From Oegoconia quadripuncta (taxonomy: Eukaryota > Arthropoda > Insecta > Lepidoptera > Autostichidae): a DNA stretch of 64,000 bases. The notes beneath the pieces are model-generated. The model saw only the letters and a program-made list of their open reading frames with translations. It ran no database searches and had not been told where the DNA came from. The translations under genes were made by a program, and so were the position numbers. How positions within the stretch are numbered: the stretch's first letter is position 1; every line of letters begins with the position of its first letter. Positions 1 to 9,764 of this stretch are shown in pieces. Location of the stretch: assembly GCA_949316235.1 (NCBI GenBank), contig OX438748.1, forward strand, positions 30,746,836 to 30,810,835, written 5' to 3'.

Positions 1-407
1 GACAATACAAGGAAACATTTATATATTATATTCCAAACTAAAGATCTATTTCCAAGTTTTTTTTCTACTTTTTATTTCAATTCTGGCCTTCTTTTGCGAA
101 TCTGTCATTGTGGTTGAATGCGCCAACATTCAATCGAATTCCACCCAATGCGGTCGCTCGGAGCAATATTTCCGCTCGGTCTCGTAGATTGCATTTCATG
201 ACATTTCATACATTTTTACAGAGTGACAGCGGTAGAAATTTTGTAATTTGTTGCCAAGAGGTTTGAGAATACATTTTTTGTTAGGTTTAGTCATGTTGTC
301 TTTAAATCAAATGAGAGTATTTATTTACATTATATGTATTTGTACAATATTTATAAACAACTTATTATAATATTTAAAAAAAAAATAACTTTAATTTATT
401 ATTTAAT
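1..407. other. AT-rich stretch, nothing recognised
   Basis: No convincing reading frame, RNA gene or repeat family that recurs in the window. It is AT-rich with short homopolymer runs. Confidence 0.4.
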
Positions 408-512
408 CAAATACATTTTATTGCACAATAAATTAATATAGAAATAACATAAATACAACAAACCATACAAAATCAGTCACAGAAAAAAGAGGCCTTATGG
501 CTGTCAGCGATG
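408..512 (-). mobile_element. LINE-D 3'-end fragment
   Basis: Read on the minus strand this ends in the 'TTGTGCAATAAAATGTATTTG' type of tail (a polyadenylation-like AATAAA inside a conserved TGCAATAAA block) that recurs at least eight times in the window. The block 'GCTGACAGCCATAAGGCC' upstream matches the 'GCGATAAGGCCGCC' region of better copies at 17010 and 34203. It is a 5'-truncated non-LTR tail, not a gene. Confidence 0.5.
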
Positions 513-561
513 AAATGAAATCAAATGAAATTATGTTTATTTGCTTGGATTTTGGGTACAT

Positions 562-706
562 TATTTATTATTCCCGAGTCTTGGATGTTTATATAAATAT
601 TTATGTATGTTTATCCATTATCTAGTATCCATAGCACAAGCTTAGCTTAGTTTGGGACTAGATGATTGATGTAAGTGTCCGAAATATTTATTATTATTAT
701 TATTCT
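562..706 (+). mobile_element. SINE-A2 fragment, 5' truncated
   Basis: The body 'CGAGTCTTGGATGTTTATA' through 'TAGTTTGGGACTAGATGA' to 'GTGTCCGAAATATTTATT' matches the fuller copies at 14473 (+) and 26905 (-). The tRNA-like head is missing. It ends in a TTA microsatellite at 692..706 that is shared with, or belongs to, the tail of the minus-strand LINE that follows. Confidence 0.6.
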
Positions 707-1257
707 GTTTTAGAGCACCTTAAAGGGAGTGTTTCAGTAGTGTGGGCCTATCCGACAACACACTACCCTACTATGGCAGGTTTAGATGACGCCGAACGAT
801 TGCTGTTGTGCGGAGAATAACAGCTTTCTGCATCATATTCCGCAGAGTCGTCGGAAGGTCCAGCTTAAGTAGACCCTCCGACAGACCCTTTGGAATAACA
901 CCAGTGCTGGAAAGAATGAGGGGCACCACCGTTACCTCCCTCTGCTGCCAGAGTTGCCGAATCTCCTCGGCAAGCTGCTCGTATTTCTTCAGCTTTTCCT
1001 CGGTATACCCCTTGATGTTGTGTGTGTTGGGTATACCGATGTCTAGCAGCCACGTGGAGCTCCTCGCCCTATCCACCAGGAAAACATCAGGTCGATTATA
1101 TGGCATTGGTCTGTCGGTCAGGACGGATCTATCCCAATACAACTGGTGCACGCCATTGTCAAGTACCGACTTGGGTTGGTACTGCCAGTACGGCACCTCA
1201 GTTTCGGTGAGCAGGCCGTGTTTGAGCGCCAAGGCTTGATGAACGACCTTATATTGT
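692..1257 (-). pseudogene. Non-LTR retroelement C-terminus with restriction-like endonuclease domain (fragment)
   Basis: The minus-strand frame is open from about 1257 to the stop near 771, about 160 codons. The first methionine of a naive ORF call is really a TTG, and the frame reads through upstream (KVVHQALALKHG), so this is a 5'-truncated piece rather than a gene. Visible motifs are 'NRPDVFLVDRA' followed by 'TWLLDIGIPNTHNI', a P-D...D pattern as in PD-(D/E)XK nucleases, and 'VTVVPLILSSTGVIPK'. I recognise this combination from the C-terminal nuclease region of lepidopteran R2-like non-LTR elements; that assignment is from memory of the family and was not searched. The frame is followed by a 3' region of about 75 bp and an AAT-repeat tail (692..706), the usual end of such an element. 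No RT domain is present. It would have nicked target DNA for target-primed reverse transcription; this fragment is dead. Confidence 0.65.
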
Positions 1258-1361
1258 TATTATTATTATATAAGTTGGTACCATCTCTTCGTCGCTAGTT
1301 ATGTTTACATTTAAATTAAATTTAAATAATGTTACCTAATATGAAATCAATTTCAAAGTTA

Positions 1362-1688
1362 CATTTTTTTTATGCACAACGGGTTAACACTTGACCTCAA
1401 TCACACCTGATGTTAAGTGAGGATGAGGCCGAAGGTGGAAGCGTATTGCCCCGGAAACCCAAATATTTGGGGAACTGGCTATCTTATCTCTGACAACCGG
1501 AACACAACAATGCTATTAACATCGCTGTTTGGCGGCAGATTTAGATAAGATGGTAGTAGCTAGCCAGGCGGACATATCAAATGCCCTACCACCAACCAAA
1601 CCGAGTACTAAACATGTACCCCGCTGGGAATCGAACCCGCGACCTCCGATTCGTAAACCCTATGTTGTTTGCATTGAGCCACGGACAT
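1362..1688 (-). mobile_element. SINE-B, near full length
   Basis: On the minus strand a tRNA-like head with a B-box 'GGTTCGATTCCCAGCGGGG' is followed by a conserved body (GGTTGGTGGTAGGGCAT, CTAGCTACTACCATCTTATC, TCAGAGATAAGATAGCCAG) and ends in an A/T-rich tail at 1362..1375. Other copies are at 9105, 41190, 46382, 48565, 49814, 53293 and 60447, and inside the fold-back at 24731 and 25290. It is likely transcribed by RNA polymerase III and mobilised by a LINE in trans. It is not a functional tRNA gene. Confidence 0.85.
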
Positions 1689-1692
1689 TTAA

Positions 1693-2144
1693 ATACATAT
1701 CAAATTAATCGCGATCTTTTCCTTAGAACTAGAAAGCGGCTAAGTACGGGTATGACCCGAGCCCTGAGGGATTTGTACCTGGCCAGCATTATGACAGATG
1801 GAAATATGTAGATTGATTTTACATTTTTTAGTATTTTACAAGCTAAAACTTTTAAAATTGACAAACTAAAATATGTAGTTAGTTACGTAGAAGTTATGTG
1901 AAGAAAACCACATTTTGTCAATCACAATTTCACTTCATGATTTTCGTATAGGTATATTTCTTCACTTGTGCTGTTGTATAGGCGACTGTACATCAGATGT
2001 AACACTTCGACCTTTGGACCATCCACTGGTTATACGAAGGGATGGGGCCATATTTCTAGATTGTCGTTCACAGGGAAGTACCACAGGTTTTAATGATCAC
2101 TCATTGACTTTTTAGTAAGAAAGTACGCTTATGATGTATTCATG
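1693..2144. other. Unassigned intergenic stretch
   Basis: No coding signal that I trust. Small ORFs here have no recognisable motif and no match elsewhere in the window. Confidence 0.35.
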
Positions 2145-2540
2145 TTTTTTTATGGTTAACTGGATATGCGTTAGACCACAATCTCGCCTGATGGGAAGTG
2201 ACGATGTGACCGAAGTACGTAGAACAGTAGATGCATATTCACCCTGCTCTTGAAGATCCCAAGGTTGTAGGATTTAGTTAAGACTGACGCCGGAAGGGAG
2301 TTCCATGCCTTGGCTGTTCGCATTATGAAAGAAGTGTCAAACCGCTTAGTGCGAATGTTCGGTATGTTAACTACATATGGGTGGAATCCCTCCCCGCGCC
2401 TAGTAATCGAAGATGAAATGACGATGGTGGAATAAGAATGTGCAATTTCAACGCACACTCACCGAAGTGCATCCTGTAAAAGGCTGAGAGACAGGCGACC
2501 TTGCGACGGTGTTCGAGGCTCTGCAATTTAGTAGTGATCG
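2145..2540 (-). pseudogene. LINE-W (Jockey/CR1-like) ORF2 C-terminus, frameshifted
   Basis: The minus strand reads '...LQSLEHRRKVACLSAFYR', then 'MHFGECALKLHILIPP' in one frame, and resumes in another as 'GFHPYVVNIPNIRTKRF' and 'MRTAKAWNSLPASVLTKS' up to the stop at 2171. The switch near 2395..2405 is a frameshift. The pattern 'RTAxxWNSLPxSV...YNLGxFKxRVNxHL' is characteristic of the end of ORF2 in Jockey/CR1-type insect retrotransposons, just before the 3' UTR. The end at 2145..2185 matches the tail of copies at 18738, 29247 and 54030. It lacks the RT and endonuclease domains, so it is a dead 5'-truncated insertion. Confidence 0.75.
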
Positions 2541-2752
2541 AATGGTCACCAATGAGTCTTTTGCATAGTTTCAGACTAGATCATTGGTGTATCTATAATG
2601 TAGATAAAAACACTACTCAATATAAATTATTGTATGGTCTGACGCGTGGTTCCAGACCGAAGTTGGATGTTCGTAGTAGTATCATATTCACACTGGTCGC
2701 GGCGCGTGGGGCGATCCGATGCAATTGGTCGCCTATAATAATATTTTACTAC

Positions 2753-3097
2753 CTTAGATTAATGATTGGTCTCCGCGCCGCTACGACTAGATACCGTCAG
2801 CGTACTCGAAAAATGCGGCAACAAATACTACGCCGTATTCGGCGTACCCGCGCAGTCACGCCACAAGTTCAAATTTCAAATTTTGGTTTAAGACTGAAGC
2901 AAAATGCCGGTTTGCGTAGTCAAACTATGTAATAACAATACTACAAAAAATAAGAAAGATACTGGCATCACACACCATCAGTAAGTACTGTATAAATCTA
3001 CACACTACAATATTGAGTTGCCGCATTCAGGAACCTGTTTTTTCTTCATAGTGCGGTATCTAGTCGTAGCGGCGCGGATACCAATCATTAATCTAAG
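2753..3097 (+). mobile_element. P-element-like non-autonomous transposon with 44 bp TIRs and 8 bp TSD
   Basis: The left terminal repeat 2753..2796 (starts CTTAGATTAATGATTGG) and the right one 3054..3097 are inverted copies matching at 43 of 44 positions by eye; the single difference is C versus A at the 19th base. Immediately outside lie direct repeats TTTACTAC at 2745..2752 and 3098..3105, a clean 8 bp target-site duplication. P and hAT superfamilies make 8 bp duplications. The THAP-like exon inside (2904..2980) points to P. At 345 bp it cannot encode a transposase, so it would depend on an autonomous relative. Its near-identical TIRs suggest a fairly recent insertion. Part of the sequence just downstream belongs to repeat C and LINE-D. 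Confidence 0.7.
2904..2980 (+). pseudogene. THAP-like zinc-finger first exon (remnant)
   Basis: ATG at 2904 opens 'MPVCVVKLCNNNTTKNKK' followed by 'DTGITHH', then the frame meets a strong splice donor (CA|GTAAGT, GT at 2981..2982). A protein start M-P-x-C-x4-C, a run of Asn/Lys and a 'GITxH' motif is how THAP DNA-binding domains begin, and in such genes the first exon often ends at about this point, before the FP motif. The later cysteine and histidine of the C2CH finger would be in the next exon, which I do not find inside the element. THAP domains bind transposon ends in P-type transposases. Here it survives as about 26 codons bracketed by TIRs, so it looks like a deletion derivative. It could also be a chance resemblance, since only the first half of the domain is present. 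Confidence 0.5.
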
Positions 3098-3127
3098 TTT
3101 ACTACCTATTTTGGCTCGAAGCAACGG

Positions 3128-3232
3128 CGTAGACACTATTCTTTATTGCACAAGAAATACAAACAGATTACAGATAGAAAATGTCTACAAAGGTGACCTT
3201 ATCTCTAAAGAGATCTCTTCCAGGCGTTATGT
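3128..3232 (-). mobile_element. LINE-D 3'-end fragment
   Basis: The minus strand reads 'CTGGAAGAGATCTCTTTAG', then 'GATAAGGTCACCTTTGTAGA', ending 'TTGTGCAATAAAGAAT', which matches the family 3' end. It sits between the P-like element and a repeat-C fragment. Confidence 0.6.
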
Positions 3233-3239
3233 CGAGATA

Positions 3240-3437
3240 ACATTTGTCCTGCTCATTCGCTTGGATGAAATATACAACTATCCCACTCCCATTCCTACGT
3301 CGCGCGCGACAAACAATGCCATGCTACGTAGGCAGGTTCATCACCACCATCACACCACGTATTATGATAGTCATACGACCGTCCATATTATAAATCCGTC
3401 GCTATATTTGTCACCTACGACATATACATTACGGTTT
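3240..3437 (-). repeat. Repeat C fragment (reverse orientation)
   Basis: Read in reverse, 'GTATATGTCGTAGGTGACAA' followed by 'GACTATCATAATACG' matches the first ~70 bp of repeat C copies at 36477 and 59312..59885. The inner part ('CCCACTCCCATTCCTACGTC') resembles 53888..54012 instead, so this may be a related subfamily or a composite. Confidence 0.5.
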
Positions 3438-3812
3438 ACTCTGCTACTTATGTCTGTGGTTTTTCTAAATACCCTCATCCCGCAAGTAAATACGTCTTGA
3501 TAACGGTGTGTGATATGGTGACCCTGAACACTATTCAGTAAGAGGATTCTAATAAATTATGTAAGCACGTTGGCTGCCTACCTTTCGTGGCAATTAATTC
3601 AGCCTAGCCTACAGCTACAGGATGTGACCTATATCAGGATCAGTGGTCCATCTAAGATGTTGATAAAGGGTTTGTACAGTAAGGCCACAAAATTTTAGAA
3701 TTGAGTGCAACAGGAAATATTTTTATATTGCATATGCTATAATATTACCTATGCTAATCCCATCGGATAAGACAGTTCGTATAATTATTAAATAAATAAA
3801 TATCTATGCACA

Positions 3813-3952
3813 TACACACAGCGCCATCTAGTTCCACACTAAGCAACTAGGCTTGTATTATAGATACTAGATGGTTGATAAACTACACAAATACATTTTT
3901 TTTTGTAAATAAATACATATATAAATGAAAAACATCCATAACTCGGGAACTC
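3813..3952 (-). mobile_element. SINE-A fragment (3' half)
   Basis: 'ACACAGCGCCATCTAGTTCC', 'GATGGTTGATAAACTAC' and 'CATCCATAACTCGGGAAC' match the body and tail of SINE-A. The tRNA-like head is missing. Confidence 0.8.
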
Positions 3953-3971
3953 ATTATCGGTATCCGCTGGG

Positions 3972-4090
3972 CAAAGCTCAAGATCACGCAACGAGCTATG
4001 GAGAGGGCGATGCTCTGCGTTTCACTACTTGATCAAATCCGGAATGAAGAAATCCGTAGGCAAACGAAGGTCATTGACAAGTTCGTTTAA
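3972..4090 (+). pseudogene. RTE-type LINE ORF2 C-terminal fragment
   Basis: The + strand reads 'GIRWAKLKITQRAMERAML' then 'CVSLLDQIRNEEIRRQTK' and a stop. I recognise 'TQRAMERAMLxVSLxDxIRNEEIRRxT' as a conserved stretch downstream of the RT domain in RTE-clade (HmRTE-like) insect retrotransposons; the call rests on the motif only. The fragment of about 36 codons carries no catalytic domain and is flanked by SINE-A and LINE-J debris. It is a dead piece. Confidence 0.75.
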
Positions 4091-4136
4091 TAATAATAAA
4101 TAAATAAATAAATATCCCAAGGATGCACATCAAATA

Positions 4137-4670
4137 ATCTAATGTATGTCAAAAAAATATAGCATCATTTAGGAAAACTAGTGATTGACATCATGTAATA
4201 CAAGAAATAAAGATAAACTTGCAGGTCACATAAGTCGTCTCCGCAAAGTCAGTAATTTATTCAAAGGGTTATGTATACGCTTTTTCAATAAGTTTCTAGT
4301 TGATATACAAAATCTTCCTCTCAATAAATTTAAAGATACTATAAAACAGAAACTTATTATCAAAGCATATTACAAAATATCAGACTATTTAGATGATAAT
4401 CACCCCTGGACATAATCAGATCGATCGCATGCCAGGCTATTTCACAATTAATAATGAAATATAAAAACCTTTTTTGTAATATAAAACCTTTATGTAAAAT
4501 CAAAGCTCGATTTTAAAAGAGCAACCCTTCGAGTTTCTTGCTTATTCTTCTCAGGGGAAGATTACATTTTGGACAAGCAGTAGCTTAAAAAATGTAAAAT
4601 TGACTATTTAAAGTGTACTCTGTGTACCTACAAATTTTTTACTTTGACTTGCCTTTGACAAGTTCCATTT
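4137..4670 (+). pseudogene. LINE-J ORF2 C-terminus and 3' UTR, 5' truncated
   Basis: An open frame ends 'ISDYLDDNHPWT' with a stop at 4415, matching the C-terminus 'ISDYLDDKNAWT' of the long LINE-J copy at 50324. Upstream, 'LPLNKFKDTIKQKL' and 'RFFNKFLVDIQN' are also collinear with it, but the 5' part (4137..4190) carries stops. The 3' UTR contains 'GAGTTTCTTGCTTATTCTTC', the conserved LINE-J UTR block also seen at 31650, 35440, 45500 and 50200. This is a typical short 5'-truncated insertion. Confidence 0.85.
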
Positions 4671-4677
4671 TAAGAAA

Positions 4678-4815
4678 CTATAGGCTTGTGTTGTGGATAC
4701 CAGATGGTTGATAAACTACATAAATACATTTTTTTTTTGTAAACAAATACTTATTATAAATGAAAACTCGGGTACACATGTCCGTATTCATCATACAAAC
4801 ATTATGCCCCTAGCG
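4678..4815 (-). mobile_element. SINE-A fragment (internal part)
   Basis: 'TGTTGTGGATACCAGATGG', 'TTGATAAACTACATAAATAC' and 'ATGCCCCTAGCGGGAT' match SINE-A in reverse orientation. It ends in the middle of the B-box region. Confidence 0.8.
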
Positions 4816-5223
4816 GGATAATCATCAATATATCATCACTGCAAGCGATCACTTAGCGATGAATTTGCGATTCTCGTAGTATCTACACGCGATCGCTTGT
4901 AGCGAATACGATGGTGAAGCGACTACTGCTTGGCACTGAACTTGTGATTGGCGTTGTTGACTGACGTCTTGACGAAACCTTTAGCTCTTAGAAACGCTTA
5001 GGTCTAAAGCGTGAATAGTTTGTTCAGGTTTTGCTCAATGAGCCAGGCTTAAGGGGCCGTGTTAAGGATGTAAATCCTCCGATTTAATCCTAACTAGTTT
5101 TGCAAGGTTTTCTATGGTGACGTGTATTGTCTCTGTCTGAAATTGGACATGTCAACTACAAACCGCATCATAAAAACTGCTATCACGTTCATGCTTTAAG
5201 CGAGTAAGTAAGACGCATAGCTT
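4816..5223. other. Unassigned, moderately GC-rich stretch
   Basis: It contains short repeats of 'GCGATCGCTTGTAGCG' type but no coding or family signal. Confidence 0.35.
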
Positions 5224-5409
5224 CTATGTCGTGCCTTTATAAACTACGGGGATTGCTGGCTTGTTCACTTTATCGGCAGTGTCGTGCGACCAACTTACAA
5301 TGATATGGCCTGGGACACACTGAAACTCCGCGGCGACCTTCCTCGGCAGTAGGGAGGACCTGATAACGCATAAGCTGCTGTCGATTCTATTATATTCGAA
5401 TAGGGTCAA
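5224..5409 (-). pseudogene. Possible RNase H fragment of a LINE
   Basis: The 61-codon minus-strand frame contains 'VIRSSLLPRKVAAEFQCVPG' then 'HIIVSWSHDTADKVNKPA'. A hydrophobic-x-V-P-G-H followed about ten residues later by 'TADK' resembles the last catalytic segment of RNase H domains (WVPGHxGIxGNxxADxLA) in R1/Jockey-type LINEs. Spacing is off by one and the GNE motif is gone. It is either a decayed fragment or chance, and nothing on either side supports a longer element. Confidence 0.35.
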
Positions 5410-6744
5410 AATCGTAACCTTCTCGTACCTCAGGGGCCTTATTTAAAGTTTAAGTCGAGAGTTTAATCACGATAGACATCCATAGCTTTGTCATTTTTGC
5501 ACTCACATATAGATGTGAGAGAGATATATCGACAGTGAAATGTTGAGTGCGCGAGAATTATGGTCCTAAATTTAGGACAGACTGCAAAAAATCACTACTC
5601 CTCTGACGCCTACTTATACTGAGGCGAACGTTAATATCTCCCGACATTGTGTAGGCACAGGTATGTGTTACTTAATTAAGGGCATTACTAGTCTAAACTA
5701 CGGGTAATTACGAACCAGCAGCCGCTTAAAGGAAATAGCTATGAGATTGTTATAGCTAGCATTAGGATTGTGTTCCTATGAAATATATTGTGAGCTATTT
5801 TCAATCAGTATGATTGTTAAGTTAGTATTGTAATTGTAAAATTTTGAACTTTCACCTTTTTTCTTGTGTATTGTGCCAATATAATAAGTTATGACACTAT
5901 AATACATTATTGCCGGTCGTATAATAAATTTAAAAAATAATATTTCAGGCGTTTAAACAAGCCTGTACTATTGCAGATACTTCATAACAGATAACCATAC
6001 ATAATACACCAATATTGAGTCCGTATTCGTCACACAAATATTTAACTCTATTTAGTCATTTTCACTTCAAATAATTCCTTGGGACCATAATTGTTATAAA
6101 ATTAAGTTCATTTTTAAAGTAATGAATTAATATTAAATGTTGAATTAATTAATTTAAAATGTCCATTTACAGAGTTACGTTCTAGTGACTAAAATTAAGA
6201 TCTGACGTTACAACATGGAAAGCAAGCAAATAAATGATGATTAATTGTATAAAACTGATTGACTCTGCTTTGTTTTTCATGATGAAAGACAGAGCAGACA
6301 TTCCTCAATAAAAATACCCCAACTCTCGACTAAATTATGTAACTGCGATCGACATATCTTCCGCCGTTATAGTGCTTGTATAATATCGCCATAGAGGACA
6401 TTTCTTTAGCTTGCTATAGAGGCAGGCCCTTACTCAAAGACTACCCAAGTAAAAGCACTTACGTGTTCCTGGCAATATCCGCATTTTCTACATTGTGAGT
6501 ATCCTTTGTACTGTGCGTAATGCTCCTTTTAATAGTCCTTAATGGTGGACTCCGGCGGTGTGGCATTGAATGTCATAAAGGGTTATAATATGGTACCAAT
6601 AAAGCTTGCAATATAGGGCAATGGGGTATACCATGTAAATATTTATTGGTGATAACTAATAATACGTACATAACATAAAAATCGTCTAGTAAACATTTTT
6701 AAGATGTACTTATGAAGCCTCGGAAGAAAACCGTAGCGAGATCG
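5410..6744. other. Unassigned intergenic DNA
   Basis: No ORF, tRNA, SINE or LINE motif found on either strand. AT-rich, ordinary composition. Confidence 0.4.
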
Positions 6745-6749
6745 TTTTA

Positions 6750-6872
6750 CAATACAATGCAAATACACTTTATTGCACAACATTAATGACAATGCAGTTA
6801 CAGAAAATGTTAAGAGTAGACGTATAATCTGGCGACCTTATACTAGCAGCGATCTTGCAACTTTTGGGTATA
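6750..6872 (-). mobile_element. LINE-D 3'-end fragment
   Basis: The minus strand ends 'TGTGCAATAAAGTGTATTTG' followed by the short CATTGTATTG tail, with the 'ATAAGGTCGCC' block about 80 bp upstream as in the copies at 17830 and 62755. Confidence 0.65.
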
Positions 6873-7009
6873 AGGACAGCACATTTTAAATAGGCAGGTA
6901 GTGCGGTATTATACTTAATACTGCACAACCTGCCTATTGGGATTCAGATACAAACTGCGTGAATAGTTTTACTTCATTTGCTGAAAAGCCATTCATTATC
7001 TTAACAGTC

Positions 7010-7335
7010 TTACGTCTAGACACACATAAAATTGCGACCTTTATCTCAAATGGGGAGGTCAGAGACATCCCAAACATTAGCATTTGGGTGTGAAAAACAT
7101 TAAAAATTTAAACTTGAAACAACATCCACGGATCACCTTTTGAAATATACAGAAATGCACACGTGACAGGGGGTGAGCTCATCGCCGATAAAACGTGCAA
7201 ATGAATAGATGTTGGAGACTGACTTTTTAAGTGTCGATATTGATGGAGAATATTGCAAAAGTAATATAGAGTCAAAGTTCCGTGGCGGCCCAAAAGCGTC
7301 ATATCAAATAACAGTTTATTAGTACGGTACAAACG
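7010..7335 (+). repeat. Repeat G copy
   Basis: 'CGACCTTTATCTCAAATGGG', 'GGTCAGAGACATCCCAAAC', 'CAACATCCACGGATCACC' and 'GCACACGTGACAGGGGGTGA' define a family with other copies at 7545 (+), 26455 (+, rearranged), 29848 (+, with a tandem array) and 43985 (-). Coding potential is absent. The family type is unknown to me, though I recognise it as common in Lepidoptera. Confidence 0.7.
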
Positions 7336-7544
7336 TCCAACATAACACTTTTAATCTCACTAAAGCACCATTAATGCACTCCGCTAATCAGACTTGAACG
7401 TACGACCACAATTGCATTGTAACGGTCTTAGAATTGTAGCTTGTGCTTAGGTGTAATTGGTTTAAACCGCGTACACAGATTTGCTGTTACGTAACATTAC
7501 TACCTGTAATAGTGGTCCAGGCAGACATTTATAACAATTATATA

Positions 7545-7810
7545 TACATACATAACGTCACGACATCAATGGGGGGTCAGGATATCTCTGATATCCCAAA
7601 CATTAGTGTTTGGGTTTTCCAAATATTAAAAGTGTAATGCTTGAATCAACATCCAGGGTTCACCTTTTGAAATATAACAGAGATGCAAACGTGACGTGGG
7701 TGAGCACATCGTTGTTAAAACGTGCAAATCTATCGATGTTTCTCGGTAGAGAGTCAATTATAGTCGGCTTTTACGACACCTACGGGTAGAGTCGGGTTGG
7801 TTCTATTATT
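7545..7810 (+). repeat. Repeat G copy
   Basis: Same block order as 7010: 'ACGACATCAATGGGGGGTCA', 'ATATCCCAAACATTAGTG', 'CATCCAGGGTTCACCTTTTG', ending near 'TTTTACGACACCTACGGGT'. This end is also seen reversed at 43990. Confidence 0.7.
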
Positions 7811-8560
7811 TCCTTGTGCCAAAACCACACAGCACAGAACACTTAATATCACATTAATGACACCTCCTTAGGCATTCCTTTTACTACGACGCATCATCAA
7901 AGCCGATTCATTTTTTAACCCACAACAATAAGGAAGATCTCAATTCGACTGTATTTCCAAAGTTCATGATTTTAGTTCCGAATTTTTTGAGAGATTAATT
8001 TTCTTGTTTTCTTCTGAAGTCTACTGAATCCAATAGTATACGCCACTCTGCATTACACGACTCAAATCACAGAGAACGCCGCAAATGGCTTGCCTAACGC
8101 TTAGCTAAGACAGACTGTGATTAAAGTAATTAGTATTTAGCCACACTAGTGATCAAAGTGCTTACACACAGACATACATTTCATCTACATTAGTGAGCTC
8201 TTGAGAGCATGGAAGGGTACCATTATACCTTGGAATATAAAATCTGTTCATACTAATATTGATTAAGCGAAAGTTGTCAGTATGGCTTTAAATAAACTGC
8301 AAATCATGTAGAAATTAGGCCTATTCATAAACCGTTCTGAAGATAGAGATGACCTTAAATTGACATTTGAGAATCTGTTGCATATTAACACCGTAGGTAT
8401 ATAAAAAATATATTTAGACTGAGACGCGATCTCAATCTTTCTTTCTTTCACCGCAATAAAGTAATTCCACGCAAGCGTAGCCGCAGGCGGAAAGATTGTT
8501 ATTTATCACAATTATTAACAGCTTATAAAAGTCAAGGCACATCAAGAAACTGAGTAACTC
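7811..8560. other. Unassigned intergenic DNA
   Basis: I see no gene or window-recurrent repeat here. Confidence 0.4.
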
Positions 8561-8713
8561 TGGGGCTCTATTACATAATTTAATCGTTATCGTCATCGGT
8601 TACGTTCTGACATGTGATTGGTTGATTCATCGCTCGCTCGGCAATTTGACGGCTTCTCATTGGTCTACGTAATCGATGACGATACCGATGAAGTTACATA
8701 ATCTAAGGGCTGA
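8561..8713. mobile_element. Small MITE-like element with imperfect TIRs
   Basis: The left end 'GGGCTCTATTACATAATTT' and the right end 'GTTACATAATCTAAGGGC' are imperfect inverted repeats. Both continue inward into 'ATCG..TATCGTCATCG' type sequence, so the arms are about 35 bp. The element is about 150 bp and non-coding. Target duplication was not resolved. Confidence 0.5.
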
Positions 8714-8829
8714 TTACCTAGTATCACCGACGTTAAGAAAAATCTGGTGAACCGTTATGTACCAATTATGAAATTTAAACAGGGGATATTGTGTGACTGG
8801 TCTAGATGAATCCCATTGATTGCATGCAA

Positions 8830-9100
8830 GCCATTACCGTCCCGATCACTGCATTTAAGCGCAGTCTGTGGTGTATACGAAACGGGAGGCCGAGCTTCAC
8901 TCGTCCACCTTCCCCATAGGGTTGTCCTCAGTACCGCATCACATTTCATTGGCTATACTCCCATTTGCTGAGGAGGGAAGTGGGAAACTTCCTTTTCCTA
9001 CTTACATATCCTCGTTCTTTCTATAATTAGTCTGGGGTCCAAGGTATCAATAGAGTCACGTGAGCACCGTCTACCTTCAGTAGGCGTGATGTAGAGTACC
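8830..9100 (+). repeat. Repeat F copy nested in repeat C
   Basis: 'CATTTAAGCGCAGTCTGTGG', 'CTTCCCCATAGGGTTGTCC' and 'ATAATTAGTCTGGGGTCC' match, in reverse, the region 22800..23165. No coding frame was recognised. Confidence 0.6.
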
Positions 9101-9104
9101 ACTG

Positions 9105-9356
9105 TTTATCCTTCGGTTGTTGGTAGGGCATTTTAAAATGTCCGCCTGGCTAGCTACCACCATCTTATCTAAATCTGCCGCCAAGCAGCAATATTAATAG
9201 CATTATTGTATTCCGGTTGTCAGAGATAAGATAGCCAGTCCCCCAAATGTGTTGGGGTTTCCGGGTTCTTCACCACCACTTCCATCTTCGACCTCATCTT
9301 CACTTAACATCAGGTGTGATTGAGATCAAGTACGAACCCGTCGTGCATAAAAAAAA
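9105..9356 (+). mobile_element. SINE-B, 5' truncated
   Basis: It runs from 'TTGGTAGGGCATTTTAAAAT' through 'TAGCTACCACCATCTTATCT' and 'CTTCACTTAACATCAGGTG' to an A-rich end at about 9350. The tRNA-like head is absent. Confidence 0.85.
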
Positions 9357-9764
9357 TCCTTACTTATAAAGTTACAGTGGGATAAGTATGGAGGTGGGAA
9401 GCTGATAGCGTTTACCCTTCACTGAGTAGCATCTCAGGTTCCATGGTCACTGATGACACTATGTTATTGCCTGAGTAACCTGAGACGGGCTGACACCGTC
9501 CCATTTGCTAGCAACGCCCACGTTTACCTGATATATAATTTGAAGAAATTCTCTTTAGATTCAAATAAAAATAGGTACCACAGCTATATTTACTGGCACA
9601 ATATCCTGACGTAATAAATCACAAGCCACCTGATAAATGCAATCGTGTAACGCACGCAAAGATCGAAAACTGTTAACTGGGTTATATCATGAGCGGAAAT
9701 ATAAATACGAATTGTTATTCGCATTTATATTTCCAATTTTTTCGCATTTATATTACATAATATT

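Larger units (their letters stand above)
8705..9545 (+). repeat. Repeat C copy interrupted by two insertions
   Basis: The 5' part (8715..8825: 'TATCACCGACGTTAAGAAAA', 'CCCATTGATTGCATGCAAG') and the 3' part (9370..9540: 'AGCATCTCAGGTTCCATGGT', 'GCTAGCAACGCCCACGTTTA') are collinear with repeat C at 36477..37170. Between them lie a repeat-F piece (about 8830..9100) and a SINE-B (9105..9356), so three families are nested. Confidence 0.65.

Noticed and set aside
1796..1812. LINE-K C-terminus ('DGNM' + stop, GATGGAAATATGTAG)
   Set aside because: Only about 16 bases match 58490..58505 and neither the preceding codons nor the following UTR agree.
3018..3500. 160-codon + strand ORF
   Set aside because: It runs across a TIR, a LINE-D tail and a repeat-C fragment, all non-coding in this orientation.
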